Below are positions 26,749 to 39,800 of a stretch of DNA of 64,000 bases, in pieces. Source of the stretch: Diadema setosum (Eukaryota; Echinodermata; Echinoidea; Diadematoida; Diadematidae); the NCBI GenBank assembly GCA_033980235.1, contig CM067067.1:6980789-7044788 (forward strand), written 5' to 3'. The notes under the pieces were generated by a model that saw only the letters and a list, made by a program, of their open reading frames with translations, searched no databases and was not told the DNA's origin. Within the stretch, counting starts at the first letter, position 1. Each line of letters opens with the position of its first letter. The position numbers were made by a program, and so were the translations under genes.

Positions 26749-29700
26749 TATAAAGAATATGTCGAAGCTATTGCCCGGAAATGGTGCAATGCAAAGAGAT
26801 TCTGCCGGTGCAATAGCGATCGGCTATATATACGAGGTTTTTAGAGGGGATAAATCACAGTTCTTATGGGAACATTGCTATCAGCACCGGCAAATCATTC
26901 TTCCCTGAATACGCAAATCATGCATGAACCAGAGAGTGCTAAGTTTTCTCCCTCTGCCAGCGAGGTGGCAGGCCAGCACCTCCCCAACCGAGACCGGTTT
27001 CAGACACATTCTCCGCAGATGTACGGGTCCTTGCTTCCAGCACCGCGGTATGGCGAGGAGGATGCGGATGATGAGCAGGTGGTGCCCACGTACGCAGATG
27101 ATGTATCTCGGCCAGAAAGCGGGGTGCCGGAAGAGGGTGAGAACCCCCTATACATACACGAAAATGCCGACTATCCTCATCCGAACAGCCCTGAAGCAAT
27201 GGCTATTTTCCCTCAAGGGGAACACGGGTATTCGCTCGGAGAAAGGGGACGCTTCGCTGTTGTTCAAACTTTGGGGTTTGGTGTTTACGTTTCCATAAGA
27301 GAGTACTATCAGAGAATGAATTCCAACGGTATACTACAGTGGTACCCAACCAAAAAAGGAATTCATCTCAGGGGTGACGAATGGAAAGATCTGATAATGA
27401 ACATCACGGCAATTGATGGGAAAGTGCGGGAAATGGAGAAGAGACACAAAGCTCAATTTAAAAAACTGGAGGAGAGATTTGTCAAGAAGAGGAGCTCAGT
27501 CCAATTCCACCCTATGAATAGACCTGCCAAGAGAATCACCCCTGCCTCTCTCCCCCCTGTCTCTCTTCACGGCAAAGCGCATTCATTGTAGCAGCTGCGT
27601 CAGAAAAGGAAAATGGCGTGAACGTGACAATGACAATTTTACATCGTTCATTTCGATTGCAGATGGAGAGACGGAGCAGGAGGATGATCAGAAACTTTTG
27701 GAGGACCGTTGCAGAGCCGTCGGTCTTTTCGTCATCTTCATCGCGGTTGAAGTGATGAACACTAAAGTACCCTGCACTGGTTGTGAGGAAGATTTTCCTT
27801 CGCAAGTGGATCACCTATGCTTAAATTATGGGGATGGTTTCGAAGATGAGGAACATGAAAGAGAAGAGTATGTCCGTCAAGCCGTGTGTAAACTAGAAAA
27901 TTGCTTTGAGAACATGGAGAAAGACGCGCTGCTTGAAAGGTGGAAAGAGGTCGCTGTGCTGAAAGACGTGTGCCCTGCCAGGACGCCGGCATACTTTAAC
28001 AACGACTTTATTGGACAGCTTGCTGAAAAAGTGTTGGACTTGTTTTTGACAGAACCGCGCTTGTGCATTGAATTATACGAAACTGGAAACTTGAAACACA
28101 CTCCCGAATTACGAAAACATGTTCGCAAACTCATTTTAGGAACCGTGTTTGATTGCGGGGGATTGTGAACTCGCAAAGAAAATTATTGAAACGCACTTTT
28201 TTTTTTGTTACGTGCGCTGTGTTTGCATAACCAACACAAACATCTTCCTGCATAACAAAATATAAAATGTTTATACCGCGTCCGATGTAATTATGTGTTA
28301 GATAGAAGGCAATAAACAAATACGGGGGGGGGGGGGGGGGGGTTGTATAAATGAAAGGCGACGGGAAATCTTAAATGAGATATTTTGGTAGTATTGGAAT
28401 ACTTTACTCTGTAGTGCGCATTTATTTTTTTTTGTTAATTTTTTGGCTTTTAGATGCATGATACAATGGCTATGACATAATGCCTCGTTGTAACTGATGA
28501 CAAAATAGAAAAAAAACGATTGTACATACCGTTTTATGATGTGTTACGCTGTAAATAGCAAATGTGTCAGGGGGTTTATCGCCTGAGGGCGCTCTGTATT
28601 CTTTTGTGAGCGGAATATTGATCTCGCTTGTAATCCGCAGAAGGGTTACCGGCAGTTAACAATTTTTGCGACACGTTGTACGTACGATTAAATGCGAAAT
28701 ACAATTCATTTATGCCAGTGTCTTCATCATGTCTTTTATTTTATATACCTTTTATGCGTGCCACGGTGTGATGTCGAAATGAAAGAAAGAAGCGAGAGCT
28801 GATGGAAGTTTGAGACGTGATTGTATCGCTTAAATCGTGCATGAAGTGAGACAACTGCTTGGTGATGCTTATATTATGTTTTGCGGGAATTTCATGGTAA
28901 TCTTCATTCGAAATCATAATACTAATCATAATACAGACATTTACAACCAGCAACATATTCATTATAGTGCGCTCAAGTTACTCGCAATAATGATTATGAG
29001 CACATACACAATCTGATGGTTACATTACATAAAGTTCCTACTACCGCAACACGTCCCTCTTCAAGGAAAAAAAAAAAGACACCAAATTTGCATTTTTAGT
29101 TTTTCTTTTGAAGTCACTGTAGTGTCACAATCCTTTATTAATGAGTGTGTGTAAACGTGTCGGGGCGAAATATGGTTCATAACGGCGAGCATATATAATC
29201 TTGTTTGCACTGGATAGGCTCATCATTTGCAGTTATGGACGTGACCATTAAAACACCGTTTAGGATGATTTTGGCCGGACCTTCAATGTCCGGCAAGACT
29301 ACGTTGATTAGGAAATTGCTAGAGAATGGTGAAATTATGTTCGACCGACAGTTTGTCAAAATTCTTTGGTGTTATGGACAATATCAGGGAGAAACTTTTG
29401 CAAAAATAAAGAGCGAAGTTCCAAATGTAGAATTTCACAAAGGATTGCCCGAAGACATTCACACACATTTTGACACGTCTCGGCCTAATCTGCTGATACT
29501 CGATGATCTAATGGCAGATGCGTCGAGAGACGAGCGCGTCACTAAACTCTTTACAGTTTACTCCCATCACCTCAAGGCCTCCGTAGCCCTCTTAACACAA
29601 AATCTCTATCACAGGGGATCTCAAAGTCGCAGCATAAGCTTAAATGCCGATATTTTGATTCTCACCAAAAACACAAGAGACAGATCGCAGATTCAATACT

Positions 29701-32700
29701 TGGCCCGCCAGCTGGCGCCAGACAGACCCAAATTTATTCAAGAGAGCTATCAAGACGCCACATCCAGCCCCTATGGTTACCTGTTCTTAGACTTGAAACC
29801 TGAAACACCCGAGCAACTGCGAGTGAGGAGCGGTATTTTTCCGGGAGAATTGCACGTTGCTTACTTGAGGAAATGAATATAAAGAGGGATGCAGACAACC
29901 GTACCACTCAGTTTGTAAATCAGACATTGTAAGGCAAACGTCTCAACATGACCAAACTGCTAGAGAGAAATGCTCCATTCCTGGAAGTGTTAGCACGTGG
30001 GACCCGGAAGCAAAAGCATGCTATACTCAAAGGGGCGGGAGACGATCTTTGTCGGTGTTTGGCCGAAATATGTCACAACGTCTTACACGGATGCCTCAAC
30101 CTGACATCCCGAGAAACAAGCAAATTGAAAAAACACAAAGCAGAAATCAGAGCTCTGGGAGATCGGAAAGTGTCGTTGACAAAGAAAAAGAAAATTGTGC
30201 GACAGAAAGGAGGTTTCCTACCGTTGCTGGCAGCTCCCATTTTGGGGATTCTGGGCGACCTCGTCGTCGGAGGGATTAAAAAAGCTGTGGCGAGAGGGAA
30301 GCGTCGAAGAGCAGCTGCAAGACATAAGAGGGGCATGAAGAATAAAAAGTAGCTCAGTATCGCCGGTAGCCAGTGCAGACAGAGGTATGAATAACGCCAA
30401 GAAAATGGTCCTTGTGCCCCAGGAAATTGCACAGCAATTTTCACAATCCCACCATTCTACACAGCAACCTACGTATCAAGGTTTGGACAACCTGGACGCG
30501 CAAATGCAAGCCATTTTGAGACGGGGTGATATGCCTCTCGATCAAAAAGTTAAGCTCTATCAGCAAGCTCTACTGGGATACATAAATCTACATCAGAAAT
30601 TAAACCAGCCCATTGCAGTCACCGTTCAAGACGTCGAAAATGCACACACTCATAATCAAGAACTACAATCACTCCCCAAATGGGAAGATGAAGTCATGGA
30701 AGGGATCAGCAAATCCCTCCGAGGAAAGGGCAAACGTCTCGTACGGCTCATTCAAACAGAAGGAGGATCCGAGCTTACCTTTAATCATAAAGGAGAATTG
30801 TTAAAAAATGGCGCGCTCGTGCCAGGCACACACGCGCTAGATCTCATTAAAGACGTGCTGTCTAAATCGCGGGCGGGAAAGACACGCCCACGAGGATGGA
30901 GGGAATTTGCTCTGGCACTGTCTCATCTCAATCCGCCCCGCGATTTGATAGCTGATGGCGCCAGCTGGGAAATGATGCATCCAGAGTCACTACACGAAGA
31001 AGAGAAATTATCCGGCCCAACGCCAAGAAAGTCAATGAGAGGAAAGCATAAAAGAGAGAAGACAACGTGGGACTGGATCAGTCAGTATCCCGATTAGATA
31101 AGAAGAAGCTGAAGAAGAAGGCGACATCCACTATTTGCAAATAAAACATCGGGGTGAGAGAGAAATTTAGAGCGTAAGAAGAAAAAGAAGATGCCTCGTT
31201 TGCCATTCCCCACTTTCCATCTCCAGCTTCGAAGGCTGAGGTGCAACTTTGCTTGTTGTAGAGGGACAATTAGCATAAGAGGTACAGATCATGTCGACGG
31301 AAAAGGAGCTGAGCAAAATTTATCACGACGTAAAACACCCTGGAAGTTTTGGAGGTGTCGAAAATCTGTACCAAGCTGCCAAAAGAGACGGGATAAAGGT
31401 CACGAGAGGTCAAGTCAAGGAATTTCTCCAGAGTCGTCCGACATACACCAAGCACAAGCCCCTCCGAAGGAGATTTCGCCGCAATAGAGTGTACTCTCAC
31501 GGTATTGATTTCATCTGGCAGATCGACCTAGTAGATCTGTCCCGTTTCTCCAGATTTAATAAAGGTTACAAATTTATTCTCACCGTGATTGACGTTTTCA
31601 GTAAATATGCCTGGACGGTTCCTCTGAAGAATAAAACCGGCGTTACTCTGGTCAAGGCATTCAAGCATATTCTCAAAGATGGGCGATACCCATACAAGGT
31701 GCATGCGGACCAGGGCACGGAATTTACGAACAGAAATTTTCAAGCCTTGTTGAAAGAGAATGACATTAGCTTCTACACGACGCACAATGAAACTCACGCT
31801 TCCATCGTTGAGCGCTTTAATCGCACGATAAAGACGCGCATATTTCGCTATTTCACAGACAGGAATACCAAGCGGTACATTGACGTATTGCAAGACTTTG
31901 TCAACACATATAATAAAAGAAAGCACAGTAGCATCGCGATGGCGCCCAGTGAAGTCACGGATGAGACAGAATTGAAGGTGTGGAACACGCTATATGGCAA
32001 TCGCGGTACAAAGACAAGCTCAGGTAAACGCTACAAATTTAAAGTTGGGGATCATGTCAGAATTTCAATGCTCGCCCGACCCTTCAAAAAAGGTTACCTG
32101 CAGGGATGGACCGACGAAATCTTCAAGATCATAAAGCGTCTACCTCGCGTCCCTCCAGTGTATCGCGTGTCAGATCTCATGGACGAAGAGTTGCATGGAA
32201 CTTTCTACGCCGAAGAGCTACAGAAAGTTCGTGTTGAAGAGGACGAATACTTTCCCATTGAGAAAATTCTGAAAACAAGAAAGCGCCAGGGCGTCAAAGA
32301 ATACTACGTCAAGTATCTGAATTGGCCTGAAAAGTTCTCCGCCTGGACAGCGGACGTGAAGCGCTTAAGGGGCCCGTTGTGAGGCCTGCTGTTTTATAAG
32401 GAGAAGTAACGTATATCGAGTATCAGTTTGTCAAAATGTCTGGTACTGCGACCAACCAGGACTCCTTTTTTCTCACCCTCCCGTCGAATAGTAGCATGGG
32501 AGAATTTCCGGACAATACTCTTACGCACTTCAAAGTGAAACTACCACACCCCGTGCATCTATCCGGTGAATATGAATGCGCTCTCGTCGATGCAACTTTT
32601 CCTACTTCGTGGTACAACCTCGTCACTACGGACGAGCATCCGACAAAATCATCTGTCATATACAGAGAAGGGGATCATGTGTTTGAAAAGAAACTTAAAG

Positions 32701-35700
32701 AGGGCTACTACCCTACCATCAGATCGCTCATCAACGAAATCAGGCCGCAAGGCGAGGAGCGTGCAGCGCTTGCCGAAGGGTGCCAGATAACTGTTATGGA
32801 ACGTGCTGAAAAAATCATGTTTGATTTTCACGAAGGATGCCAACTGATCCTGAATGGAAGAATCGCACGCATGTTCGGATTTGAAAGCGACTACAAAGAG
32901 ATAACTGGTAGAGTGATCCCACCTCGAACCTTCAGTCTCAACACCATTGATAACCTGTTTATTTACACGGATATTTTAGAGCATGAAATTGTCGGTGACA
33001 GTCGGGCGCCTCTACTCCGAGTTGTGAATGTCGAAAATCGCGGGGGCGTGCAAATATCAGTGCAGTATGACAGCCCGCATTACAAACGAGTTCAAACCAA
33101 AGTGTTTGACACGGTCGAGATAGATATAAGAGACGGAACGGGGGAATCTATCCCATTTACACGGGGGACGCTCATCCTAACGCTTCATTTCAAAAGGAGG
33201 GCACCCAGTTATTTATGAGCAAAAATGGCTAAACGAGGAAAAACAGCGAGAAAACAGCGCGGGCACAAACGGCGATCGCACAAGAAGAAGAAGAAGTTAG
33301 GAGCTACTATGCTCAGGGCCATAAGACTTGTCAGACGAATAGAAGGCAACAAAAGACATAGAGCATCGAGACGTCGTCAACATCGCAAACATCCGATATA
33401 AATGAGAGCGAATCACCCCTTAAACGTCAGTCGTCTTTCTGCTCGCGAAATCAACACAATGGAGCTAGTTTCACCCGCAGAATACACGGACTATCATGGA
33501 TGGCGGCAAAGAGGGCGTGGACTTCCTGTGTTTAAAGGCGCGCCTTATCAGAGGGGACACGGATTTGGAGGTATTCTATCGAGTTTGTTCCGGTTGGCAA
33601 TACCTGCAGGGAGGGCTGCTATCACGAGCGGAGTCAGGGCACTTCCTAAACTCGGCAAGATTGGCGGGAAAGCTCTCGCCAAAACCGCCCTGAAAAGAGC
33701 CCTTCCCGCCATTAGAAAGAATGCGCCTAAATTAGCAAGAGAAGCCGTGAATGCCGGCATAGAGTCGGGAATTCAATTTGCTGTGGATAAACTGGCTAAA
33801 AAGAAGAAGGCGACTCGGAAGAGAAAGCACCGTGACGCCGGTGAGACGGTGAGAAGAAAAATTGCCAGAAGAGAATCCATAAAAAGCTCGCGCAGATCGC
33901 ATGCACGTCACAGTCGGAAAAAAGCAGTGAAGCGTCACACATCCTCATCTAAGCAGAAGTTTGACGATATTTTTGATTAGACAGCATGGGACTCGTGCAT
34001 GAAAACAGCTGTCCGTGCACAACCAGCGCTCTCGACCTGTTCACGGTCCCACCTACGCAGCTGACGGTGGAAGATGGGTATGCTGTAGACTATCACCCCA
34101 TTGCAAACATAGACAGCGGACCCATTGAATTCTTCGTGTCAGGGAGCGGTTCGGAGTACATCGACCTTGCCAAGACATATCTACAAGTGAAGGCGAAAGT
34201 CGTCAAGTCAAATGGAACGGATCTGGCAGCTACGGATAAAGTTGCCCCTGTCAACCTTTTCATGCAGGCACTTTTCAGCCAGGTGGATATCAGTCTGAAC
34301 GAAAAAATCATCACACCCTCAATGCCGACTTATCCGTATCGCGCATACGCTGACGTCATGCTCAACTATGGCCCGGCGGCACTGAAGTCTCTGTACACGA
34401 TGAGCCTCTTTCATCGGGACACTCCGGGCAAACTTGACGTCACGGAACCGGAGCCAGACGCGGACGATGCTGAAGAAAACGAGGGGCTGAATGCTAGGTA
34501 TCACTATGTGAAAAATTCGGCCTTGATCGACATGATTTCACCGATACACGCAGACCTTTTCTTTCAGCCCAGGTATCTCATCAATGGAGTAGACCTTCGT
34601 GTAAAATTAATTCGCCACAAGGACGCGTTCAGCCTCATGACAAACACTCCGGCATCTGGCTATCGCGTCAAAATTGAAAACTGCACGCTGTTTGTGAGAA
34701 AAATCAAAGTTTCCCCCTCAACAGCCCTAACTCACGAGAGGGCGTTGGAGAAAGCAACGGCCAAATATCCCATCGATCGTGTAGTCACAAAGGTGATTTC
34801 GGTTCCAGCGGGGCAGATGTCTCTCCAGCAAGACCACGTGTTTCTGGGTCAACTGCCGAAGAAAGTGATCGTCGCCATGGTCGATAATCGGGCTTTCAAC
34901 GGGAATTACGGAAAGAACCCCTTCAACTTTCAACACTTCAACACCAACTACTTGGCCCTAGATGTAGACGGCAAACTCGTGCCCAGCAAGCCATTTCAGC
35001 CAGATTTCGAAGGGACAAAGGGGGAACAGTACATGCGAGAATACTACACGCTATTCTCCGAGCTTAATAAGCTTGAAGCACAGCCAGAACTCTACATTTC
35101 GAGGGACGACTATGCCAAAGGTTTTACCCTGTTTGCATTCGATCTGTCCCCAACTGGGAATTCCGAAGGAAGTTTCGCTCTCCGGAAAAACGGGAATCTC
35201 CGCCTGGACATCCACTTTAAGGACCCCCTACCGAGTGCCATCAACATTCTCGTCATCGGCACGTTCGAAAACGTGATAGAAATTGACAGAGCTAGAAACA
35301 TCTTGTACGATTTCAGCGTTTGAAAATGTACAGCAAAGACATTGACAGAGCGCTTCGCAACGATAAGAGGACTTCGCCGGTCTTTGCAGGTGTTTACCCG
35401 TCCGACATGCTGCCCATGGGCAAAATAACCTACCCCTCGGCATTTGTTGTCAACCTGGATAGCAGGCATCAAAAAGGCTCGCACTGGATTGCTATTTTCT
35501 TCGACAAGTCTGGTAAGAGCGAGGTGTTTGACAGTTATGGAAAACGCCCTCTACCGCCCGCTATTACAACCTTTCTTCGTCGCCATACCCTCAGCGGTAA
35601 TGCTCGTCACAACACTACGCAGTTGCAGAGTTTCTTCTCCACCGTGTGTGGCGCTTATGCCATATTCTACATCATGCATCGAACTCGGGGAATACCAATG

Positions 35701-36782
35701 GAACGAATCATCGACATGTTTGATAAAAAGGACAGGGGATACAACGATCGCCATGTTCAGCAATTTGTGGAAAGGCATACCAGTCGCCGTTACCCGCTCT
35801 TGGACCCTAGCCTTGTACAGGAACAGTTTGCACGTGCCTTTTATGGGAGACGATGAATTATTTAACGTATATTAGAAGAATTATTTTGAAACAGTTATTT
35901 GTGAAACGATTAGTTTGCAACGTCATTTAAAGTTGGTACGTTGTAGCATTGAGTATTCAGAAATTTAATCGCTGTTTCGTGATAAGCAGGATATCGTTTT
36001 ATTTTTTTTTATTTTTTTTTTTATGACAAGGTAAAGCACTAACGCATAACTGTTCTTATCTTTCTGATTTTTATGTAACGTTAGCATTCAGAAGAGAATG
36101 TCTCTAGCCGATATTGGACCTACTTATAGTTTGCAGGAGTAAAAAAAAAAACAAACAAACAAACAAAAAAAAAAAACAAAAAAATAACAACAATGAAAGT
36201 CGGAAAAAAAGTAGCGTACCACTATATTGTATGTCCATCTATTACTCATTCGTAAGAGCAATCCGCGTTGTTTCGAGCTCTGTATTTGTATCAATAAAAA
36301 AAAGAAAAAACTGCAGAAGGAATTTTGTACCTAGTGTAGTTTGTAATTTTGTCGTAAGCAAATAAAAATCAATAGTTTAAGTTCGATATGTTTCTTTCAA
36401 TAATGTAAGACATATCATCTTTGTCTGATATATTTTTTTTTTTGAGAAGCGTAGGTTGTAAGGAGAAAAAAAATGGTTTTTAACGTTACCTTTTATTTTG
36501 TTGTAAGCGAATAAAAAAAAATCCTAGATCTTCCTTTTGTATTAGAATCTCGATTACTGTTGCGGTCTAATGATCCTCGTTGTTCTTCATTTTCTTTTTT
36601 TTTTTTACTGTTAAGTGAAAAGCTGTTAAAGAAATTTTGTGTCTAACATAATTCAATAAAGGCGATTGGTTCGCTTATCATTCTGTAAGATTTGTGAGAA
36701 AGAGTCGTTATTGCATTTGTGTCTTCACGCGATCTTACATTATGTCGGATAATCTCATGTCGTGTCATGCCTTAACAGCTAA

Positions 36783-36816
<34 letters not shown>

Positions 36817-39800
36817 AAACAAACACACACACACACACTCAAACACACACACACACACGCAAACAAACACATACACACACATTCAAACAAACACACACAC
36901 ACACGCAAACCAACACATACACACACATTCAAACAAACACACACACACACAAACACACACACGCACACACAAACATATCCGTTTGCAATGTAACTGAACA
37001 ATAGCCCCATAGATGCGTCATTTATGAGCATCATCATTTCACTTCCAAAAACACGAGCGAATTCTATTCTGCAATTGTAAACACAAATCAAACGCATAAT
37101 TCGTAGCACATCTGATACTTTAATGCTTCAATGGGCGTATAACTTCAAAACGTTCTGATTTTTTTTTTTAATTTCTTACAAACACTCGATGGTTGTAACA
37201 ATGAGCGTATGGTGTGAACATCATACATTTCAAATAAGCCTCGGCAATAATACAACGTCTATACACATTCATTGACATATACTGGAGAACCCCGTGCGTT
37301 TAAAACGAGTTCACAGGTAGCACAAGGTTTTGCGGAGTTAATGAAAACCATGATAGTTTTTATATTAAACTCCTATTTTCGTCACTTTTACAGACTCTTT
37401 ACCAGATGGCGCTGCACAAACCAGTGGAGATAAATGAATCATATTTTCTCAAAAGTGCCTACATGTTTGACTGAGACCTTGACGGTCTTTACCTCTAGTT
37501 TTTTACACATTTTACGCGTCAACAAATTACTTTTACCATCATATGCATCGATTCGTGATTTTTCGCGGCATTCGTACACAAGAGAATACAGAGATAACAT
37601 AAATGAAAAAGAGAATACAGAGATTTAATACAAGGAAAATACCGTGTAAGAGGATACCCCCAAGAAACTCATTAGTTATACGAGGAAAGATAAGAGAATA
37701 TGTTGATAATTCATCCTTGAACTTAACCTTAATGAAAGAACAAACTATTCAGCAATTCAAACTATAATTCAAAGACAATATACTTTGCCCGAATCAATGG
37801 TCAATGCAGACGTATTGTATTATATCAAACATTGCCGTTGCCTCTGATTTAACTCAATTAATATCCATACGGTAGTGTGTTGTAGTCATCTAATTTCACG
37901 CGTTTATCAAACACCACGCGATGAATTTTTTCTTCCGCTCTTGTTATTAATTCTCCCTTGCTGGTTCGCGCAATGCGTCTTGGGTTGGTAACGACGTTGG
38001 GCTCTAACTGGACCCCACGCACCATAGATTTAAGACTATCAAAGTTCACAACTCGCTCGTTTCTCAAATTTAGAGTGATACCCCGGACTTTGCACACGGT
38101 CGAGTAGTTACCACTCTTCCCCTCATACACCCTGTAAGCATAGTTTTTGCTACCGCCCGAACAAAATTCTTCGATGTAACTGCCATCTCCATGACAGAGC
38201 AGTTCGTCGGTCATATCGCCTAAGAAATTTCCCGTCTGCACTTTCGGGGCGCCCTCTCTGTCGATGTATATGACGGAGTCGGTGTCATAGTACAACACGC
38301 GATCTTGCAAGAGGTCCAAGTAACTGTAGAGTTTTAGCCTGGCCTGCGCTGTCGTGTAAGCGGCAAGCACTACGTTGGTATTATTGAGGGTGGTTTCGAA
38401 CTCTGCTTCCGGGGCGTGGACTACCTTCGCGACGAGATCCGTCGGAAACTCAACGCGTATAATCTCTCGGGTGTCATCGGTGAGGCGCTCGAAGAAGGGT
38501 CCTGGCTGTGTGAAGTACTCGGCTCTGGCTAGATTACTGCGCTGTCCCATTTTGCCCCACATGCAGTTGAGTGCTGCCTTTCCCACAGCTCGCAATCCTG
38601 TATATAACAAATAAAAAAAGAAACAATCGATCAAAATAATGTCCCATTCCTAACAGATAATTGGTCGCAATAATATCTTAATATCATTATGATAACATTA
38701 TGTAACGTGTTTTTGGTTTGTATAAGTTTTTCTTTATTTCAAAAACTTTTCAATGCCACTAACAATTCATCACTCTCACCTGGGTTGTGTTTGATGCGCT
38801 CAGGATCCAGTTCCACGCCTTCCTTCTCCAGGTACTCCCTCACATAGCGCTCCCGGTTAGTGCGAACATCTTCAGGCATCGGAGCACCTTCTTCCTCTCC
38901 AGCAAAGCAGCAATCGCTGGGCCAGCCGCTCGCTTCTTGTTTCACCTTTAAGAACGTGTTGATGTAACCAGAAAACAATCCACCCGTCTTGGTCTTTGGA
39001 TCATATTGCGCGATGTTATGAAAATGCCACACTTCAAACATTTTCCCGAGCTTGTATCCCTTGGTCAATGCATACTTGACTTCTTCCGTCACCCAGGTCC
39101 CTTCTAGCATCCTCTCCCCATCAGCGTGTGTACAGGGCGTTTGCTGCTTTTCGATCGCGCACGTTCTGCATAACGTGAACATGAGCTTTGAGGCGACACC
39201 TGGGGGGCGGTAGGGAATAACAGGGTGATACAGCTTCCTAGGTGGAATTAGCTGACACTTGATCAAGCCTTCGTACTCTGCAATATCTTTGAAGTTCTCG
39301 GTTATGATTTCGGGATGTCCTGTGGGATACTTGCCGACCTTGTTGACCCAGGGATAAAGACTGCACACGTCTACATATGCAATTTTTTCCCCTTCGCCGA
39401 CTCTGTGATACAGTCGTGAAGCTCCTGTCCTCCCCCCGTAAAACCCCTCTCGCGGATTGAGAGGTGCTCTGACACCCCCTTTAAAGTCTCTGTAGAAGCG
39501 TGACATGTCCGGGTCCTCTCTGAGATTTTGATCAAATTCATGCTCCCAGATTACAATCACTTCGTATCCAGCTTTCTCGATTGTTTTTTGCCGCTCCACC
39601 GTCTTCTGATAGACGCTCTCGACCGACTCGTCGCTTCCTGGCACAGCAAGATCTCGCCGTCTAAAACATGTCGGACAGCCATGCCAGAGGCACCCGTTAA
39701 ATTCGTATACGGTCTTCTCGTGCAATCCATCTGCAAAATAGTTGCCTATTCGCACTTCACCTCCGTTCATTGCGTGTCTGATGTTGATGCCTTTTGTATG

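Noticed and set aside
36694..37109. Thr/His- and Val/Cys-rich frames on both strands
   Set aside because: Products of the interrupted (CA)n tract.
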